Origin: an uncultured Prevotella sp.
GTDB lineage: Bacteria > Bacteroidota > Bacteroidia > Bacteroidales > Bacteroidaceae
Assembly: GCA_905202125.1 (NCBI GenBank)
Contig: CAJKQX010000025.1
Span: 1-29,050, forward strand
DNA: 29,050 nt
Direction of reading: 5' to 3'
A program made the position numbers and the translations under genes. The notes under the pieces are model-generated. The model saw only the letters and a list, made by a program, of their open reading frames with translations, did no database searches and was not told the DNA's origin. Positions 24,634-29,050 of this stretch are shown here, piece by piece. Numbering within the stretch: position 1 is the stretch's first letter; the number at the start of each line of letters is the position of its first letter.

Positions 24634-25389
24634 TCACTCCCTGATGAAATGGGGGAACAATTCCTCTCCGTGATTGGGCGAATATTCGAAGCCCTCGTAT
24701 GAGAAGCCTTTGAGCTGCTCGGGTGCTGAAATCTCGTTTTCAAGAATGTGTCTTACCATTGCTCCACGGCATGACTTAGCCCATACTGCCTGCATTTTCA
24801 GCATACCGTCGGGCCGTCGCACATAGAACAGGGGATGCACAACCTTGACCTCGTCCGTCACTCGTTTCCAATCAAAGAGATGTTCGTATTCTGCGGTGGA
24901 CAGATGAATGAGAACGCCATCGTCAGCCTTCACGCTGTCAATCAGCGCATCGGTCAACTTGTCTTTCCAATATTGATTGACAGGTTTGTCGTTTGTCGCT
25001 TGCAGACTGACGCAATGCTCTATGCGGTAGGGCACGATAGCGTCCATCGGTCTGAGCAATCCATACAGAAAACAGGTAATCCAAAGGTGTTTTTGTCCGA
25101 AATCCAAAGCCTTGTCCGAAAGCGTGTTTGCCTTCAGATGCTTGTAAGCCTGACCATTGTAGGCGAGGATAGCCGGCATGGTCTCCGCGCAACCGAAGTC
25201 CTGATAGCGTTTCCAATTTTCGGCCGCAAGTTTTCGGCTGCAATCCAACTGGCGTGCAAGTTCGTCAATGTCCATCAGAGCCATCTCCGCAGCCAGATCG
25301 TTGGCTGTCGACTGGAAGAGTGGGGTAGTGAGAGCCTCACGTCCGGACTTGTCGTGCATTATCTTTGCGTTTGCGAGTAGTATTTGCAT
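24634..25389 (-). CDS. yaaA: YaaA family peroxide-stress protein (DUF328)
   Basis: A 251-residue cytoplasmic protein of the YaaA family, normal length. Recognised by MQILLANAKIM at the start, PAILAYNGQAYKHLKA, LWITCFLYGLLRPMDAIVPYR, VNQYWKDKLTDALID, VLIHLSTAEYEHLFDW and the C-terminal FSYEGFEYSP. In E. coli YaaA lowers free iron during hydrogen peroxide stress and binds DNA; the same role is inferred. It converges with the SNF2 gene (49 bp apart) and I see no clear terminator in the gap. Confidence 0.92.
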   Translation of the reverse strand: MQILLANAKIMHDKSGREALTTPLFQSTANDLAAEMALMDIDELARQLDCSRKLAAENWKRYQDFGCAETMPAILAYNGQAYKHLKANTLSDKALDFGQKHLWITCFLYGLLRPMDAIVPYRIEHCVSLQATNDKPVNQYWKDKLTDALIDSVKADDGVLIHLSTAEYEHLFDWKRVTDEVKVVHPLFYVRRPDGMLKMQAVWAKSCRGAMVRHILENEISAPEQLKGFSYEGFEYSPNHGEELFPHFIRE

Positions 25390-25410
25390 GGGAATATCGG
25401 TTGGTTTAAT

Positions 25411-25429
25411 CCAAATAGGTCATTCTACC
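25411..25429 (+). repeat. Possible decayed end of the MITE-like element
   Basis: CCAAATAGGTCATTCTACC matches the inner part of the left end of copy 2 (CCAAATCGGTCATTAGACC) at 16 of 19 positions. It is followed by TTTGTTGTCTGCAATATTG, which recalls the internal TTTGTTGTCTTGC. No matching right end was found, so it would be a truncated copy. It lies 22 bp upstream of the yaaA start. Confidence 0.4.
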
Positions 25430-25596
25430 AACAAACGTTCTTCTTTGTTGTCTGCAATATTGACGCTCAGTTTTTTTCCCATACAGTAACTCAGTGAATA
25501 AATCTCCCATCTCCGATAATTAAAATTGATGAATCAAAATTGTGAAAACGGTCACAAATTTACTCATTAAATTCTAAAAATATGAAGAAATAGTAT

Positions 25597-25967
25597 TTAT
25601 TGTTGTTGATATCTGCCCCCATTTTTTTTACGCATATTATCGAAACGTTTGAAAACGTCAGTAAGACGATGGTGTATAATCGCAGGCTTATCGTAAACCA
25701 TGTTGTCGGTGTATATATTTAGCATATGCCGCCTTGCCGTCTTAATCCATTTGGCTGCCACCGACACATATCGGAACACGAAGGCTTTGATTCTACTTGA
25801 TGGTTTCAGTCCGAACTTCTCCACATTCCAACTGCTCATAAGTTTCTGTAAAAGTTCCGTATGATGGCTGTCATAATGAGGAATACAGCGTTCTCGTTCA
25901 TGAAGGACTTGGGCAGACTATTCCATCCGAACCCGTTGTTCATGTCATCAAAAATCCTCTTGTTCGC
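25597..25967 (-). pseudogene. IS1380-like transposase remnant (C-terminal part, frameshifted)
   Basis: The minus strand encodes the end of an IS1380-type transposase in two frames. 25967 to about 25848 reads ANKRIFDDMNNGFGWNSLPK then SFMNENAVFLIMTAIIRNFY, and from 25839 it continues as MSSWNVEKFGLKPSSRIKAF and VFRYVSVAAKWIKTARRHML to the stop at 25597. A one-base loss near 25840-25848 separates the halves; restoring it gives a continuous protein. The N-terminal half, with most of the catalytic domain, is missing, so it cannot transpose. It runs into a second broken gene without a gap. Confidence 0.7.
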
Positions 25968-26139
25968 CCTTGAGAAGCGACTTTTTCAAGACGTTTCTCT
26001 TTCTTTTCTGCGTCACATTTACGCTTGTAAGCTATTTTACTGCACTTGCCAGAGCAGTACTGTGAATCCAGTTTTTTATAAGAAATACTTTTCCGCAGAT
26101 TTTGCATTTCCTTCTGATTTCCAATGAGATACCTGCCAT
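25968..26139 (-). pseudogene. Broken N-terminal zinc-ribbon (excisionase-like) gene
   Basis: From the ATG at 26139 the minus strand reads MAGISLEIRRKCKICGKVFL, then, after a single-base shift near 26073, KLDSQYCSGKCSKIAYKRKC and DAEKKEKRLEKV. CKIC plus YCSGKC form a four-cysteine zinc ribbon of the kind found at the start of Bacteroidales helix-turn-helix/excisionase-like proteins carried by integrative elements. The frame then enters the IS1380-like sequence and stops at 25940. It is truncated as well as frameshifted. The family call rests on the cysteine pattern and is moderate. Confidence 0.55.
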
Positions 26140-26559
26140 AATAAATGTTTATTTTTCCTTGTTTCTACTTTTAAGTATGTTTTTGTCGCTTTTTATCTAC
26201 TTTTTAGTCGCGGTACAAATATGGAACACAGAAAATCAACGAATCCGTAGGAATTGATAAGTATCAGCAGACCCCTTAAAACGGCAAATCCGTGTAACTC
26301 ATTGAACTACACGGATTTGGTTTCCGATAATTATTGTTGATTATCTCAGACTACTTGACCTCCTCAAAATCAACAGCATCTCTGTATGAGCAACTTGCGT
26401 ACACGTGTTGCAATTATATCGCAAATCCGAAAATAAGCATCCATAAGCAACCACAGCTCTTGACTGCAAAAGTACGATTTTTATTCATAAACAAAGAGAT
26501 GTAAACGCATAAAAATCAAAAGTATGGCACAAATTTAACAGAATCTCCACTTTTATCCT
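26140..26559. other. AT-rich gene-free interval at a probable mobile-element junction
   Basis: No convincing gene. It contains one strong hairpin (listed separately) and AT-rich leader-like sequence before the promoter at 26560. No tRNA gene or obvious attachment repeat was found. It separates mobile-element remnants on one side from the AlbA_2/membrane-protein pair on the other. Confidence 0.45.
26285..26319. terminator. Possible terminator hairpin in the accessory junction
   Basis: A perfect 12-bp stem CAAATCCGTGTA (26285-26296 with 26308-26319, 11-nt loop) followed by GGTTT. No intact gene lies directly before it, so it may be the terminator of a lost mobile-element gene. Confidence 0.5.
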
Positions 26560-26567
26560 TACCTTTG
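26560..26567 (+). promoter_or_regulatory. -7 box for the AlbA_2 ATPase gene
   Basis: TACCTTTG fits TAnnTTTG, 45 nt before the ATG at 26612. There is no TTTG at the correct distance. Confidence 0.55.
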
Positions 26568-26611
26568 TACATAATACTGGGGAGTTGTACCCTAACAATT
26601 ATAAGGAAACG

Positions 26612-28123
26612 ATGCAAATTCAAAACAATACATTGATAGCGGAATGCTCGGCTTACGATTTCAAGGAAATGCTGGAACGTAAGAAGGTGAAGTCATGGGT
26701 TAAATCTGTATCGGCTTTTGCCAATACGGATGGCGGCAGCTTGTTCTATGGAGTGAACGATGATGGAGTGATTGTAGGTTTAGAGAACCCACAATCTGAT
26801 GCAGACTTTATCAGCGAAACCATCAAGGCAAGACTTGACCCAGTACCGGAAATACAACTTATCCCGATAGAACATGAAGGACACTCCTTGCTTGAAGTGA
26901 AAGTAAAGGCTGGAACGCTTACACCTTATTACTATTATCAGGACGGAACACGTACCGCGTATGTACGGGTTGGCAATGAAAGCGTAGAGTGTAATTCGCA
27001 GCAACTTCTTTCGCTGGTATTGAAAGGTACGCACATGACATGGGATTCACTGCCCACCCAGGTGGATGCCAGCAAGCACTCGTTCATCATCCTTGCCAAT
27101 ACTTTCCGTGAACAAACCCATCAGGAATGGAATGACAAGTATCTGGAATCATTCGGTCTGGTTACTCCTGACGGTAAACTGACCAATGCCGGATTATTGT
27201 TCGTGGATAATTGCACGGTATTTCAATCGCGTATTTTCTGCACCCGTTGGACGGGACTCTATAAAGATGATGCTATCAGTTCCGTAGAGCATCGGGATAA
27301 CCTCGTATTGCTCTTGAAATACGGCATGGACTTCATCAAGAACTACACCATGAGTGGATGGGTGAAGATGCCAAGCTATCGTCTGAATCTGCCCGACTAC
27401 TCCGACCGTGCCATCTTTGAAGGATTGGTAAACCATCTTATCCATAGGGATTATACCGTGATGGGTGGTGAAGTGCATATAGATATTTATGATGATCGCG
27501 TAGAACTGGTATCACCCGGTGCGATGCTTGACGGTACACAGATTCAAGACCGTGACATATACAAAGTGCCTTCCATGCGTCGCAATCCCGTCATTGCGGA
27601 TGTGTTCACACAGCTGGACTATATGGAAAAACGTGGCTCCGGCTTGCGCAAAATGCGAGAATTGACGGAAAAACTACCCAACTTCCTGCAAGGAAAAGAA
27701 CCGCAATATCAAACGGAAGCGACTTCTTTCTATACCACGTTCTATAATCTGAACTGGAACGAAAACGGAAGAATTCCTGTGGAAGAAGTAGCCAACAGGG
27801 TAAATAGTACCCTCGAAAAGTACCCTGTAAACAAAGAAAGTTCGGTGAAAAAGTACCCTGTAAACGAAAATAGTACCCCCAAAAAGTACCCTGTAAAAAG
27901 GAATACTAACAAACCTGTTGGTAGAACGGCTCAGCGTATAATAGATATGGTTATATCTAACCCGATGATAACTCGTGAAAAAATGGCAAATGAATTGGGG
28001 ATCTCTTTGGATGGTGTCAAGAAACAGATAAAGAATCTTCGAGATAGAGGCATTCTCATCCATGAAGGTTCTGATAAAGCTGGCTATTGGCGCATTGTAA
28101 TTAATCCTCAAACTGAGCAATAA
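26612..28123 (+). CDS. AlbA_2 (Schlafen-like) ATP-binding protein with repeat linker and HTH
   Basis: A 503-residue cytoplasmic protein of the COG2865 type. Residues about 10-125 are the AlbA_2 domain (YDFKEMLERKKVKSWVKSVS, FANTDGGSLFYGVNDDG), thought to bind nucleic acid. About 250-365 is a GHKL-like ATPase C-terminal region (IFEGLVNHLIHRDYTVMGGE, DRVELVSPGAM, EKRGSGLRKM). Residues 403-435 are a linker of three 11-residue units built on KYPV, exactly 33 bp apart. Residues 440-500 are a winged helix (ITREKMANELGISLDGVKKQ). The TTG at 26585 would add nine residues, but the ATG at 26612 has AAGGA upstream and is preferred. A membrane-protein gene follows 4 bp after its stop. It may be a regulator of a mobile element or a defence component. 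Confidence 0.85.
   Translation: MQIQNNTLIAECSAYDFKEMLERKKVKSWVKSVSAFANTDGGSLFYGVNDDGVIVGLENPQSDADFISETIKARLDPVPEIQLIPIEHEGHSLLEVKVKAGTLTPYYYYQDGTRTAYVRVGNESVECNSQQLLSLVLKGTHMTWDSLPTQVDASKHSFIILANTFREQTHQEWNDKYLESFGLVTPDGKLTNAGLLFVDNCTVFQSRIFCTRWTGLYKDDAISSVEHRDNLVLLLKYGMDFIKNYTMSGWVKMPSYRLNLPDYSDRAIFEGLVNHLIHRDYTVMGGEVHIDIYDDRVELVSPGAMLDGTQIQDRDIYKVPSMRRNPVIADVFTQLDYMEKRGSGLRKMRELTEKLPNFLQGKEPQYQTEATSFYTTFYNLNWNENGRIPVEEVANRVNSTLEKYPVNKESSVKKYPVNENSTPKKYPVKRNTNKPVGRTAQRIIDMVISNPMITREKMANELGISLDGVKKQIKNLRDRGILIHEGSDKAGYWRIVINPQTEQ
27818..27895 (+). repeat. In-frame 33-bp tandem repeat (KYPV linker)
   Basis: AAGTACCCTGTAAA occurs at 27818, 27851 and 27884, exactly 33 bp apart, inside the AlbA_2 gene. 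It encodes KYPVNKESSVK, KYPVNENSTPK and KYPVKRNTNKP. Only the core is conserved; the 19 bp between units vary. Confidence 0.85.
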
Positions 28124-28127
28124 ACCT

Positions 28128-28847
28128 ATGGGAACATCTTTCATACCATTCAGTGCTATAATTGCCGTTTTGATTATCGCCTTTTTGTTTGCCTCCTTAC
28201 CGCAGGTAAACCATAAAACGCGATACAGAGTGCTTTACGCAATAGCCATCATCATGCTATTTGCTGTTATTCCTATCAGTGAGTATATGGCTGAGAATAC
28301 CAAAAATTCAAACAGCAATTATCTGCTTGTTCTGATATTCAATATTGCAGTAGGTTATTTCTGTATGTACATTGCCGCATTGCTGAAATTCAATGTCCTT
28401 AAACGAAAAAATCAAGCATTGGAAAATGCTTTGACCGAAAGGCAACAAGAAAATGTAGCAATTCTATTGGAGCATCAGAATGAAAAGCAACAAGCACTTC
28501 AGCAAAGAGAACTTGAATGGTTGGCAGGGAAAATAAAGATATTTACCGAAGAAGAACAGAAAGCAATTCTTGCCTGTGCATGTGCATTTGCAGAACATGA
28601 CTTGATAATCGCTCCATCAATATCTATTCAGCAAAAAGATACATGTAGTCAGCAAGACCTTATGTATTTTGTTTGTTCTGCTTTTTTCAACATGGGTAAG
28701 AAGCGTAATGATATTGTAAGTTTCTTATCTCAGGTCTTTCCGCTTTATTTTCCTGCAGGAGAAAGTGTATTGGCTAAAAAGATGCCGGGATTGGAAAAAG
28801 TGAAAGATAGGAGAGAGAAAGAAATAAAATCATTAGTTCCACATTGA
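28128..28847 (+). CDS. Membrane protein with coiled coil and cytoplasmic domain
   Basis: A 239-residue inner-membrane protein that I do not recognise. There are three likely membrane segments (about 6-24 IPFSAIIAVLIIAFLFA, 33-52 RVLYAIAIIMLFAVIPI, 64-86 NYLLVLIFNIAVGYFCMYIA), then a charged coiled coil (about 90-130, rich in Gln, Glu and Lys) and a soluble C-terminal domain (130-239; FTEEEQKAILACACAFAEHD, FFNMGKKRNDIVSFLSQVFP). Its ATG is 4 bp after the AlbA_2 gene stop, so the two are very probably co-translated. Base composition is AT-rich like its partner. Function unknown; the pair could sense and signal from the membrane, but nothing in the sequence proves it. Confidence 0.7.
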   Translation: MGTSFIPFSAIIAVLIIAFLFASLPQVNHKTRYRVLYAIAIIMLFAVIPISEYMAENTKNSNSNYLLVLIFNIAVGYFCMYIAALLKFNVLKRKNQALENALTERQQENVAILLEHQNEKQQALQQRELEWLAGKIKIFTEEEQKAILACACAFAEHDLIIAPSISIQQKDTCSQQDLMYFVCSAFFNMGKKRNDIVSFLSQVFPLYFPAGESVLAKKMPGLEKVKDRREKEIKSLVPH

Positions 28848-28857
28848 AACCGTACCA

Positions 28858-29050
28858 CTAGCGTTTGGCAACTAATCTGATTTCCCCATTCAAAGCATCC
28901 TTTAGGATAGCCTTGACAAACTCTTGAGCATCAATAGATATATTCATAGTTTTGTTATTTTGTTCATACTCATATTTTATTGCTCTAATTTTCACTGGTA
29001 GTGTTTCACTGAGTGTGTCTGAGGCGAGTTCACTCAAGCCTGTAGACCTC
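28858..29050 (-). CDS. Unidentified partial reading frame at the right edge
   Basis: The minus strand is open from the window edge to a TAG at 28858-28860 (64 codons): STGLSELASDTLSETLPVKI, then RAIKYEYEQNNKTMNISIDA and QEFVKAILKDALNGEIRLVA. It has no stop over the visible length and a plausible composition, but I do not recognise it. A shorter start at the ATG at 28947 would give a 29-residue peptide. It converges with the membrane-protein gene 10 bp away. It could be the 3' end of a mobile-element gene or chance. Confidence 0.4.
   Translation of the reverse strand, partial: RSTGLSELASDTLSETLPVKIRAIKYEYEQNNKTMNISIDAQEFVKAILKDALNGEIRLVAKR

Noticed and set aside
1..29050. CRISPR array, tRNA or rRNA genes
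   Set aside because: No set of regularly spaced identical repeats with unique spacers and no cloverleaf or rRNA-like sequence was seen. The only regular spacing is the in-gene 33-bp repeat at 27818-27895.

Overview
The window looks like a chromosomal segment of a gut-type Bacteroidales bacterium (Bacteroidaceae, Prevotellaceae or Muribaculaceae sort; I cannot place it more finely). The evidence is repeated Bacteroidetes promoter boxes (TAnnTTTG, in three cases with an upstream TTTG), weak or absent Shine-Dalgarno sequences, the gene set (Bacteroidales-type NADP glutamate dehydrogenase, carboxynorspermidine-synthase-like saccharopine dehydrogenase, a DUF6621-like protein, secreted glycosidases) and a T9SS-like C-terminal tail on one very large secreted enzyme.

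Layout. 1-4.1 kb: a flavodoxin/ferredoxin protein (-), a secreted GH28-like beta-helix enzyme (+), a glycine-zipper lipoprotein (+) and an RlpA-type double-psi beta-barrel protein (-). Three copies of a GC-rich 13-mer lie in the gaps here. 4.1-8.7 kb, all (-): gdhA (13 bp from rlpA), the O-acetylhomoserine sulfhydrylase metY and a MATE transporter. 8.9-11.8 kb, all (+): DUF6621-like gene, carboxynorspermidine synthase and recA, closely spaced and ending in a very strong terminator. 12-19 kb: a GntR regulator with a LacI-type sensor, a secreted GH2 enzyme, and convergent to it a 1284-residue GH32-like/FG-GAP enzyme. This looks like a small glycan locus without SusC/SusD. 19.7-25.4 kb: flavin reductase (-), a 1368-residue SNF2-family helicase (+) and YaaA (-). 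25.5-29.05 kb: an AT-rich accessory region. It holds a frameshifted IS1380-like transposase remnant fused to a broken zinc-ribbon protein, a gene-free stretch with a hairpin, a Schlafen/AlbA_2 ATPase-like gene with an 11-residue repeat linker, a tightly coupled membrane protein, and an unfinished reading frame at the right edge.

The most interesting non-coding signal is a family of about 193-bp palindromic elements at 7150-7341 and 19468-19661 (opposite orientations). They have 18-bp terminal inverted repeats and nested internal palindromes. A 33-bp solo form lies behind recA (11908-11940) and a probable decayed end lies near 25411. The full copies look like a non-autonomous transposable element (MITE-like), possibly with AT-rich 5-bp target duplications. 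The most interesting gene context is the AlbA_2 ATPase plus membrane protein pair beside mobile-element debris, a plausible but unproven defence or mobile-element module.
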